From Lingula anatina (lineage: Eukaryota > Brachiopoda > Lingulata > Lingulida > Lingulidae): a DNA stretch of 64,000 bases. The stretch lies in assembly GCF_001039355.2 (NCBI RefSeq), contig NW_019773803.1, forward strand, positions 276,236-340,235, read 5' to 3'. The notes beneath the pieces are model-generated. The model made no database searches, was not told the DNA's origin, and saw only the letters and a program-made list of their open reading frames with translations. A program made the translations under genes and the position numbers. Positions within the stretch are counted from its first letter, which is position 1. Each line of letters begins with the position of its first letter. Below are positions 33,501 to 44,300 of this stretch, piece by piece.

Positions 33501-36500
33501 ACTATTCACAAAGTACATAATATATGTCAAAGTGATTCTTAAGTAAGAGATACTGAAGCCAATTTAGATAAATTTACAAGAGAACTTTAACACAAATTGA
33601 GATTTATTTAGTTAAAATGGACTAGCTCTTATGAAAATAAAAGTTTTACTAGTGAAAATTATTATGTTCATTTACCTGCAGAGTCTGGAAATCTGCCAGT
33701 ATTTGTAAGGGATGATACATGTCAGACAATCCACTGATAATAGGTACTGTGGAATATTTACTGAGTTCCTCCAAGTCAGACTGACCGTAGACTCTGGCTA
33801 AGACAACATCTGTCATTCTGCTTAGTACCCTGTAATATGTACACAGCAGTTCATGAAATGATGCCCTTTCAGTATGATTTTTTTTATTTAAAAAGAAAAA
33901 TTGCATAGGGAGGGGGCACACCTTTTGTGTGAAAATAAAGCAAGCTTACTGTCAATTTCCTCTCCCAATGACTTTAAAATAAGATAATCATGATGGAGTA
34001 AAATTTGAACAATACAATAGACTGAAATGTGCTGAAACAAGGTGTGTCTATTTTGAAATTTGGTCCACCCTAGGTCACTCTTAATTTTGAATTCAACCAA
34101 AAATTTCAAAATAAGTTATAATGACCTATGAACTGAATGAATGGAGACGAGTTGACACTTGGCATTTGGTCAAAGTATCAAAAGGACAAGAAAAATCCAT
34201 TTCATGAGGAATATTGCACTAACGATTTGGCCCAATTTCAATAATCCTTGTACACTTCTGTAATATTTTCATAAACTTTACTTCTACATGCATAAATATT
34301 ATTTTAATTACTTAACCTTTAAGGCTGCTTGGAATTAGATATGACATACCATTTTTTGCCAATTATGACAGAATAATCAATTTACACTATTATATATGGG
34401 ATTTTATTTTATTGCTTTTGTAAATAGGTACTGTTTGGTTGACATTTTACTTAGTTTTGGCCAAAAAATATATACATTTTGCTAAAATGAGTCTAGAATA
34501 TGCAAGTTTCCTATTTACTTATGTCTGTATATCTTATTACTTTGCACTGTCTTGCAGTGATTCATTGACTCCAAGATGAATGTCATCAGGACCAAGGAAA
34601 ACTGCATGTCCACCAAGTAAACTCATACCTAAAAATAAGATGTTAAATGACTTCAATAAGTTGAACAAAAGAGTGAACTGTGTGGGTAAAAATGGTCCAA
34701 TCATTCACATACATTACCTAAATCATCTATGCTTAAGGAGAACAGTGTGTGACTGATTAATAACGAGCTTCCACTTAGTGAAGCTACAGAAAATGCAGGT
34801 TTTTATCTTCTTCCATGAAACTGTGAGAAAAAGTCCATATCCCAGTCTTATGGTGAATTTCTGAACATTGGGAGGCTGGGGGTGTTCAAGTTAAATTCAA
34901 CTAATGCTACATATGTTAAATAAAATTACCAGTTTCTGTTGAAAGCCTAGTTCTTGTGCTTCGTTTCTGAAATATCATTGCAATCGATTTGCCAATGAGA
35001 GGCTGGAACACCTAAAAAATTGAAAATAAAAAAATCAAAATTATCTTTGTAACTAACTTATAATAACCTTTTAATAATCATTTTAGATTTCAACTTCTAA
35101 ATAAAATGCTTTACTTACCTCTTTGTTTTCCTTATATCTTGTTTTTAAATCTGATGCTGTCCAAAGCAAATGCTCTATTTCACTTTGGTTATAATCTTTT
35201 AGGGTCAAAAAATGTCTGCCAATCAAATCTGTACCACTGAAAGATCAAAGTTGCAATTACCAGCACAACTTTCGAACACTGTGAATGGATCAAATATATA
35301 TACAGCAGTTGCCATCCTTTTCCTTTCATTTTTATGTACAGACACAGATGTGTCTGTACATATTGCCATCACCTGCGTCTGTCGTCGCCGATGGCGATGC
35401 CGATGGCGATGCCGATGGCGATGGCGATGCCGGCGCCGTGCACTTTCCTTGTAAACACCATAAGTGGAGGGCAGTTTTACTTTTTGGCTTTATATTTACA
35501 GAGCTGATGAATATTCATAAAACGCAGGTCAAGTTCGAAAATCAGCATGATCGGGCCATTATTGTAGAAGTTATGCTGTTTTTTCACTTTTCAGCATATT
35601 TTTCACATTTCCTCAGATTCAATTCTTAGGCATGTTAACAGTCTCATTATTAAACTAATAAGATACGTAAAAGTTTTTGTTTGACATTTCCTGCATCTTT
35701 ACAACATTGTTAGTTGATTNTTTTTTTGTTATCTATTTATTCAGGTCTATCTACAGAAATGTATTTGTTATTATTGACCTTGTAATTTTTTTTCTACCAA
35801 CCATTTTTTTTTTTGCTTTATTGTGAGATGATTAAAAATAATAAATTAATTGAATATTACTGAATTAGCTCCATTCTCCATATCAATTACTAAATATTCA
35901 ATTGATCACCACCAACATCTTGTTCATTTTTGGCCAAACCTGAACTTTTTTCAAAATCACTCTTAAACTTTTTGAATAATGTCGCTTACAGTCAACAGAT
36001 TTAATTATTAACCAAAAAACTCATATATGGATTACTACCAACATATAAATGTTTGTTGCTCGGTCCCCAGTTTCTAAAAAATTCATCAAAATGTGTCCAC
36101 AACTTTTTACATGATGCCAGACAGTCAAACAGACAAACTGAACCAAAAACATGTCATATGTAACCCAGTCACTAAATACCAAAGTACCAGAAAATACGAC
36201 CTTAAAGGAATAGTGTTGGAAAAAAAAAACAGGTTATAACTATCATTCATGTGACCAAAAGTCATTTTTGGTCAATTAAAAAGTGATTACATTTTATTAG
36301 TTTTTACACAGATTTTACACAGGTGTGAATCTAGTTAAAGATACACCAGCGTGGTGCCACTGTGAGGAAGTAGTAGGCTATAGAGTGGCATAAGCACTGT
36401 CGAAGCGTGTGAAGCCATTCAGGTTGATTTTGCTTCCCATGCAGTTACTTCAACTCCAGTCTTTCAACTAGTGTTTTCACAAAGAAAATAAAAAAAGAAA

Positions 36501-37890
36501 AAAAAACTGAACATGGATATCATTTAAAAACAAACAAAAACAAACACCACAGTTCTATGTTTACAGTAATCGTTTGGTAGTAGATGAGCTAACATAGTTT
36601 TTCACACATGCTGGCCCTGTCAATCGACCTGAACGTGCTTACTTTTGACTTACAAGTCAGAGAAAGTAACCCAAGTAACCCAAATTTTAATGCTTTTTAG
36701 GTTGTCTCTAAAGGTAAAACAAAATAGCTGACGTCTATCTTTTTATTGTATCATTGATATGGCACCTGGGTATTTTTATGACACCTCGATTTCTGGTCAG
36801 ATGTCATCACAACACATGCTCAGAGCAGTCTGTAGATCTAATGCACATGACATCACTAGATACTGACCGATCAGAATTTTCTCATATAAGTTCCCCTTTT
36901 TCACACTTTAATATTATAGAATTTAAATTGTTATTGAATCAGTTAGCATTATGTGTTTTTTAGAACACAGTAGGCCTTTAAGATTATTTTAAACATCAAA
37001 ATAACTTTTCTGGATTCTGCACCCCAAATACACATTTGTCTTGAACTGAACATCTTGTTTCTCTGTCGAGAGAATTCAGTTGAAGAGAAACATTTTTGTA
37101 GCCGCAGAAGTGAGCCTTAAGATTATTTTAAACAACAAAACAACTTTTTTTTATCCTACGCCCTAACTTAAGATGTTGACGGGCAGAAAAACATTGTGTT
37201 CAATGCGAGACAAAGTGATTTGGGGTACAGAATTCAAAAAGTTATTTTGATGTTTTCAATAATCTTAAAGCGATATTTCATGTTACTTTGGTAGTACAGT
37301 ATTTTGCAGTATTTCTGGTATTTGGGTGCATGTTTAGTGACACTGAATTTGGGGTGCAGAATAATAAAAATCAAGTTATTTTGATGTTTAAAATAATTTC
37401 AAGGTGGTATTTCGGTATTTAGTGACAGCCAAAATATAATAATAATTCTAAAAGTAGCCGCTAACAATAACAGAAATATTTACATGTACTGTAAGTATAC
37501 GTACCGGAACATCGCAGAAGAATTAAAATCTTATACAGCAATGCGGAAGTAGTTAGCACACGTAAGTACCTGCTAAGTGCACAATGTCTCAATTACAAAA
37601 CGTTTTTACTTTTATCTAAGTTAAAAACAGTTTTACATGTTGCATCATCTTACTTTCGAATAAGGTACACCTAGTCTACGTGATAGAATTTCCAGACGGC
37701 GCACTTGAACAACGCAAGGGATACTTTACTCAATTTTTATATTAATCTAAAACAAAAAAAAGGGGGTGAATCGTACAAAGAAAAATACGCACCCGGTACT
37801 TGCGCATCTTTTGATGACAGTGTTTGAAGCAAGTGAAAAGCATTTCCCAACTTGAAGCAAACACAGCTTGCCGCCTTGCATTATCGACAT
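29548..37890 (-). CDS. OTC: Ornithine carbamoyltransferase, mitochondrial, 10 exons
   Basis: Exons in transcript order: 37890-37793, 35236-35119, 35011-34930, 34628-34541, 33829-33676, 32683-32561, 32168-32115, 31654-31505, 31048-30908, 29607-29548. They give 355 aa; human OTC is 354. It catalyses carbamoyl phosphate plus ornithine to citrulline in the mitochondrial matrix (urea cycle/arginine synthesis). Visible motifs: carbamoyl-phosphate site STRTR (90-94), [27 protein letters not shown]263 and SMGQE (267-271) for ornithine, HCLPR (302-306) with catalytic Cys303, C-terminus KPTF. These numbers equal the human numbering, which supports the start at 37890. The first 32 residues ([17 protein letters not shown]..., with Lys and Arg, no acidic residue) look like a mitochondrial targeting sequence. 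An in-frame ATG upstream at 37962 would add 24 residues with acidic ones and is less likely. The intron after exon 7 has a GC donor (CAG|GCAAGT). Intron 1 is 2.5 kb and repeat-rich. Confidence 0.96.
30195..30655. repeat. Three tandem ~170-bp repeats with (AT)n/(TTTA)n insert
   Basis: 'ccactcagagaatttaaag', 'gaagttatggggtgaacgtc', 'accaaaactgtgcaaaa' and 'tggtgccaat' recur at about 30230, 30410 and 30590. Between units 2 and 3 is a microsatellite of AT then TTTA (30486-30531). It is in the last OTC intron. A plus-strand frame over it is spurious. Confidence 0.75.
30805..30835. repeat. Perfect palindrome TATATACAGACAC-loop-GTGTCTGTATATA
   Basis: Thirteen-base arms pair perfectly around five T. 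It shares the ACAGACA core with the palindromes at 4415-4443 and 35333-35362. It lies in the last OTC intron, about 75 bp before exon 9. Confidence 0.7.
32239..32462. repeat. Interspersed repeat, copy 2 (CTCC-GCCAAGG ends)
   Basis: Starts 'agaaaagcactccgagagc' and ends 'acctccttggcggaggtaat'. The middle is nearly the same as 492-740 (for example 'tgttccttggcccacttctg'). The inverted GACCTCTGCCAAGG / CCTTGGCGGAGGT ends are clearest here. It is in the OTC intron between exons 6 and 7. Confidence 0.7.
35333..35362. repeat. Perfect palindrome TATGTACAGACACA-GA-TGTGTCTGTACATA
   Basis: Fourteen-base perfect arms with a 2-base centre, the best of three related palindromes in the window. It is followed within 25 bp by the GATGGC array. 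It is in OTC intron 1. Confidence 0.75.
35386..35432. repeat. GC-rich (GATGGC)n-like minisatellite
   Basis: Imperfect units 'cgatggcgatgc' repeat about four times, ending in 'cggcgccgtg'. It is a sharp GC-rich island in an AT-rich intron. The plus-strand frames across it ([12 protein letters not shown]) arise from the repeat. Confidence 0.8.
36170..37432. mobile_element. Possible ~1.26-kb terminal-inverted-repeat element with internal inverted copies
   Basis: The left end reads 'cagtcactaaataccaaag' and 'agaaaatacgaccttaaag'. The right end on the other strand reads 'tgtcactaaataccgaaata' and 'ccaccttgaa'. Inside, a block 'taagattattttaaacatc' with 'aaaataactttt' appears forward at about 36978 and 37110, and reversed at about 37240-37270 and 37375-37400. 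No transposase frame. It lies in OTC intron 1 and could be a non-autonomous or nested element. Confidence 0.5.
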
Positions 37891-38383
37891 GATTTCATCA
37901 TTCGGGTGGCCTTGACCTACCGGCGTAGCACAATGACTAGTTCCACGGTGCAACAAAGACATCGTGTCAAACACACTGTATTTAAGTATTATATTTTTTT
38001 TCAATACTTTCGTTGAAGATATATGACAATTGGCTGAGAAATACCAGTGGTGCGTAAAATAATGCATATAAGCCTATTATTAATATTATTATTAATAACT
38101 GCAGAACTAGGCATACGTGCTAATCATAAGGCTTTTAAAAACGTGAAGACTCTATAGTTTAAAACTTGCATTCATGATTTTGTATACTTTTTTATATAAC
38201 TGAAATGCAATTTACCACAAAAGCGTGAGGCGATTTTCATAATTTTGACAATCATGGCTTTAATCTTTGAAACTTTCGTTTCTTCACCATGAAGTAAACA
38301 TCAGCACGTGTTCTCGTTACTATAAATAGTAGCGTGATATTGCGAGATATACGGGCACCTGGCAGGTTGTTTAGGATACCAGT
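37891..38383. promoter_or_regulatory. Divergent promoter region between OTC and RPGR
   Basis: 493 bp separate the OTC and RPGR start codons. On the RPGR side there is a CACGTG E-box at 38305-38310 and a TATA-like TATAAATAG at 38321-38329, about 55 bp before the RPGR ATG, inside an imperfect palindrome (GTTACTAT-AA-ATAGTAGC). I looked for an RFX X-box, expected for some cilia genes, and saw no convincing one. Which elements act is inference. Confidence 0.5.
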
Positions 38384-41300
38384 ATGGCGACTGAAGACGA
38401 CTCTGACATTCCAGGTGGGATTATCTTACCTTGTACAGCCCAATTCACCCATTCAACAAAATTCGTTCTTATTTTTATTGTCCTTGCTAATATTTTGAAG
38501 CAGCACTTAACTGCACGTCTTTATTCAAGATGCAGGGCTATTTGAATTTGAAATCATGATGTTAATTTTATTTTTACCGGCCCTCGGTTGTGCACTTTGA
38601 TCGTCTTGTCAAATCCAAAACCAAGATTTAATGGTTTTTGTAAGTTCAGAAGAGATCATCATTATACAAAGTCTGAATGACAACTGGTTATTATAAGAAA
38701 TACAACTTTACTTTTCCCATTAAGGGCATATGCTTTCTTAGGACTAAGAGAGATAGTATTCTAGCTAGATGCTTAATTTTAATCATAGAAGTAGAGAAAA
38801 TCTTACCTCTATAAAATAGTAATTTTCATTATCTGTATACCTCTTCTCTGCTGGGATTATACTTTGGAAATGACAATAGATAGACAACATGACACACATT
38901 AGAAACTACAGGAACTGTTACTGCCTATTATATTTTAAATGTTTCTGCAATGTTGCCTTTAAGAAACTTTTGGACTGTTATTTTGGACTGTTGAATGCTT
39001 GTTGCTTTTATCTTCACAATCCCATTTCATTCTTGCTATAAGCAACTACCTTGTCTTTCTTTTCATTATTTCCTTCCATATGAAGGGTACTGCTATGGAA
39101 TGACCCATTTTCCAATTATAATTTGTAACATGTTTTTCTCATATTTTTGTTATATAGAAACTGGAGGCGTATTCACATTTGGCAAGAGCAAATTTGCAGA
39201 CAATGTACCTAGCAAGTTCTGGATCAGGAATGACAAAGTTGTTGTGGTTGCATGTGGTGATGAACACACAGCACTTGTTGCAGGTTAGTAGCCGGATATC
39301 TACAAGGATGCCAACATTATGAGGTTTTTAACATTTTTTACATAATATTTACTGTGTGAATATCATAATAAATGGTAAATCTAAATTAGCTTTTGAGAAC
39401 TGTAATATAATGTTACATGTATCAACCAATAATTTGTACAAATAGAACTAAATTTATGTCAAAACCTTTCACCTTTTTCTGATGGTCCCCAACAAAAGTT
39501 GAAACTGTTTTCATTTTGTTAATTTCAATAAATAAAACAGTTTTGAACTATTTTAAATCACCAAATGAAATTACACTTAAATACAAAATTATAGCCTAAA
39601 ATTGTTTCTTGGAACTTTGAGGAGTGTTGATAACAGTGGAATGCATCAAATATGGATGTCTGCTGCATTGTATAATGTTATGCTTTGAAAAGCAATACCT
39701 TAGATATAATGTGATATTGGACAAAAATGATTTACACTAGTTACAGGAAACAATAGATGTATGGTATTGATGTTTTTTTTTTTTTTTTTCGTACTGAATA
39801 TGGAATTTCAATTTTAGCTATTTCAGTGGCCAGTTCCATTTCTAAAAAAAGAAAAATGAAAGAAAAGGATGTGTCTATACTGTCTGTAAATTCACTGAAA
39901 ATCATCTACAATAATTTCATCAAATGCCCATTGTATTACTTTGAGTTTTTATTTGATTTCAGAAAGTGGACGCATATTTACATTTGGTTCCAATGACTGG
40001 GGTCAGCTGGGACTGGGCAATACAAAATCAGCTACAAAGCCAAGCTGTGTAAAATGTAGGTTTTTTATTTTATATTATTATTATTTATTGATTTATTAGA
40101 ATTTCATGTTTTAGAAATCAACATGAAAACTATGAACTGCTTTTTTTCTTTGATATGTAATAGATGTATAAATAATAACATATAGTAAATTTCATTTGAA
40201 ATTTTATAACAATTTTTAAAGTGCTTCCCCTCTTTGATGGGGAATGCTTCAGTCTGATTTGGATGGGCCTAACATGTTTGGCTTTAACTGTTAAGCTTGT
40301 TACAAGTTCCTTAAGGATATCAGGCTTTTCACTGAAACTTTTGGTCTATACTGACTAGATTGTGGTTAATGTTTATGTATATATCATTTTGTTTACTAGC
40401 ATATGGCTTTGTTCTTTCTTGGCAAATGTTTATTTACCAGTCAAGTACACCTTCTGCATCTATACTGGTAATATCTAGATGCAGATATTTCAATTTGAAA
40501 GTTGAAGCTCATAGTATAACAAAAATGCATTTAAAATGTCTCTTTGAGATTATCCAATGGTTTTGTATTGAGATTATCAAACATGTAATGTTGCATGAAA
40601 GCTCTTTTTAAGTGTCTGCTTATCTTGTGTTAAATTTTGAAATCAGTGAAATTGTGGCCTTTAATGTTTATATGCAAATCAGATATTTTATTTTAAAAAT
40701 ATTTTTGTGCAGTATATTACATCTCAACTCCATTCTTTCAGCTCTTAAAGGAGAAAAGGTGAAGTCTGTGGTATGTGGGAGATCTCACACTATAGTTGCT
40801 ACAGGTAATAAACAGAAGTACTTCTAGCTCTGATTAATTATTGTACAATTAAGTGACGAATATTTATAATGTGTGTTCTGATAAAGCTTTGAGAAGGTTG
40901 GGATCTAAACGACATCACCAAAGGACCAAATACTTGACTGATAGTTGATTAGTTTGAAATGAACAATATAGTGTCCTGGCAATTATTGCAACTATATCTT
41001 TAAACATATCCTAATGGCAGACAAAGATGTTTTTTAAACTAAAAGAACATATTTTTACATGTGAAAAGAACAACCAAAGATAGTTTTTCTCAGAGCAAAA
41101 CAACAAAATATTTGAAACATCAAAAGTGATATGATATTAATATATATTTTTAATAAAAGGAAATTGATGGCAATATTGCTAAGAATTACAGCAGTAGACA
41201 CACAGCCCGGTAAGACCAGATGACTCTTCTTTTAAAAACAAAGTAACTTGAGAGTTGAAAAATAAGAAGAAGAAGGCCTCTAAATCACTTAATTAGATAA

Positions 41301-44300
41301 AAGATGTTTTCAGTAGTTCTGCAGGGAGAACTTAAGCTGCATTGGGGGAATCTGTTTGAGGCTGCAACACAGTCTGTTGACTGCAGGATCATAGTTAGCC
41401 TGGTGATCTAGATTCAAAGCAGTTTTAGTCTGTGTCTCAGGGATTACATCCAATTGATCAGTCTAATGGTTGAGCTAATGAGGTGTGTGTGTGTGTGTGT
41501 GTGTGTTATATCTGTGTACCTCAGTGGACAAGTCACCTCTCAGGTCATCAGTCATAAACAAAATAATATTGTAAATAATTTTGCCTTACCACTCAGAAAT
41601 CAAATCTCCTGATATGTTTTATGTTGAATGATAAATTTATTATACTAGTAAGTGTTTATAATGATTTGAATATTTGACATTTTAACAACTTTTTTCATAC
41701 CTTTGTTTTCAATTAGATCTACATAGATAATTTAATATATTCAATTTGTAGATATTTTTCATTGATCACCAAAGACTAATTAAATTTTCCACTTTCAGAG
41801 GAGAATAAATTATATGCTTTTGGTGCTAACAGTGAAGGGCAATTAGGTATAGAAGGTCTCCAGGGAAGCTTAAACCCTACACCAATTGATGCATTTCCTG
41901 ACCATCAAATCAAAATGATGTCCGCAGGGACTGACCACACTGCTGTTCTTACTGGTATGTTGTGTCCTTCATTAATCTGGGTTTTTAATGTTTAAAACAT
42001 GCAATAAAAATAATATATTACATTTTTGGAGATGCATGTCATTTCACACAGAGTTTTCTTACAAGTACATAGTTACAGAATTTATGTCATTTGTAAATAC
42101 ATACTTTTTTAATTTCAAAACTGAATGAAAATTATACAAGTTATATGCCAACCTGGACTTGCACCTGTCTTAGTGACAAATATTTTTTATTTTCTATCTA
42201 AATTTTATTAGATGAATACTAAGTTCATACCTGTGTATTCAGTGTTTGAATACATTTATCATTTTCAGAAAATGGTGAGGTGTATGTGTGGGGAGGAGGA
42301 AGTGAAGGCCAGCTAGGTCTAGGGGACTTGGATGAGTGTGCAAAGCCAGTCAAAATACCCTTCAACAAGAAAGTCAGCTGTGTAGCTTGTGGATACTATC
42401 ACACAGCACTGGTAACAAGTAAGTTTTTTAGTACACAAAATTACATATTTCCCCATTTACTATTATTTATTAAGCTTCAATTTTAATACCTGGGTTAGCC
42501 ATATATACTTTTCACTTTAATTACATTAAGTCTTGCATCACTTTTTAAAGAACAAAAGGAAAGCAGCTACACACAATTGGGAACATAACTTTGCTACTGG
42601 TAAAAGAGAGGTTTGGCAGCCTTGTTTGACCAAATCTCGAACAATTGATATCCTTTATTGCCTTCTTTCTTGTTGTGATTGGGACTATGAAAGTTTGTGG
42701 TACACTGGGTTGGAGAAGACATAAATTCTGTGATAACTGACAGCACTGTATGCTTGGGCTTACCTCTATTAGGTCCTTTCTTGTTTCTTTGGGGAAAAAA
42801 TGCAAGAAATTATTGATACGGTTTCACATTTCCTAATATTCTCACATATTTGTGTAGAAAACCTTGGTATTAGAGTCAAAATTTAATGTTCATTGGCTTG
42901 ACATTCAGTTGCATTAAGTATGAAAGGTCTGAAATATTACATTGCTAACATTTCGTCATCACATCTCATTTAATTTTCATATTCATAAGAATAATTTGCA
43001 AAGCACCTCAGAACTTGTTACAGACATTTATAGAATACGAAGTTCAGATAAAGGCCTTTTAGATTATCCTTAATTTAAGAGCCTAAGGGACTCGCATCTA
43101 TACTAGCTTACACTAAGGATCTCCTCACTGCAAGGACTGAAACTCAGGGTGTAAAGACTAAATATTTATGGGTAATCTTTCAGGTGATGGAAAACTTTAT
43201 ACATTTGGAGAAAGTGATCGTGGCCAGCTTGGTCTTGGTGAAGATGTTGAAGAACATGATACTCCGCAGTTGGTGACAGGAATAGATGAGAGGGTTGTCT
43301 GGGTAGACTGTGGAGGAGCACATACTGTAGCTGTCACTGGTAATTAGTCTTTGATATTGCACAAGCTGCCAATGTTGTGCTTTTTGTATTAATTCATGAT
43401 AATGTTCATTTTCACTTTAATGGGAAAGATAAAAAGTTTTTTTATTGTAATCCCCCAACAAAGGTAAGTAATTATTTGCTTAGTCCGTCTTCAAAATGTT
43501 TACATCTGAACTGTTGATTGTTGTGTAAAAAATAACATGAAATGAAAGCCAATTGATAACAACAGATGAGTACAGAAGCTAAAATTACTTTGAAAGCAAC
43601 AAAAATATTTTTCTCTATGTTGTATATTGAGCAGATCTACAAGTGTGGCTAGGATATGACCACCTGATATGAGCTCTATTTCAAGAAACTAAGTTTTTGA
43701 CATTAGTTACATCATATTTACTTCACGGTTTATTGCTTTGCTTCTTTCAGGATCTGGCAAAGTGTATAGTTTTGGGGAGGGTAGCAATGGCCAGTTAGGC
43801 CATGGAACCACAATACTGCAATGTTCTGAACCAAAGTTGGTCACAAAATTAAAAAATGTCAAAATAAAAACTGTATCCTGTGGAGAAAATCACACAGCAA
43901 TGATATCAGGTATGAAATGTTGACATAAAAAAACAAACACTTCATATTTTCCTTGATCATAGTTAAAAATTAAATTAAGATTATTTCATTCTGTTGCTGG
44001 CATTTGATTAATGCTAACTTGAATGTAATAATATCATTTTACACATCAATTGTTTGTGGTAATACAAAGAACCTGAAAAGAAGCATTCTGCATTTCGTAT
44101 TTCCATTTTGTTGTGTGCTTTCTTGCTAAATTTAGAGGGCATGCATTGTGTGTTATTGTGTGTGCATGCCCGTGTGCATGTGTTGTCAGTCAATGATATT
44201 AGAGATTGAATTTACAATATACAAACAAATTGATACCAGCTCCTGAAATGCAATACATATTTGGTTCAATTTCAGAGAAGGGAAGCATGTTTACATTTGG

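Noticed and set aside
38278-38340. Palindromes upstream of RPGR considered as an RFX X-box
   Set aside because: Half-site spacing and sequence do not match the X-box consensus; TATA-like TATAAATAG explains part of one palindrome.
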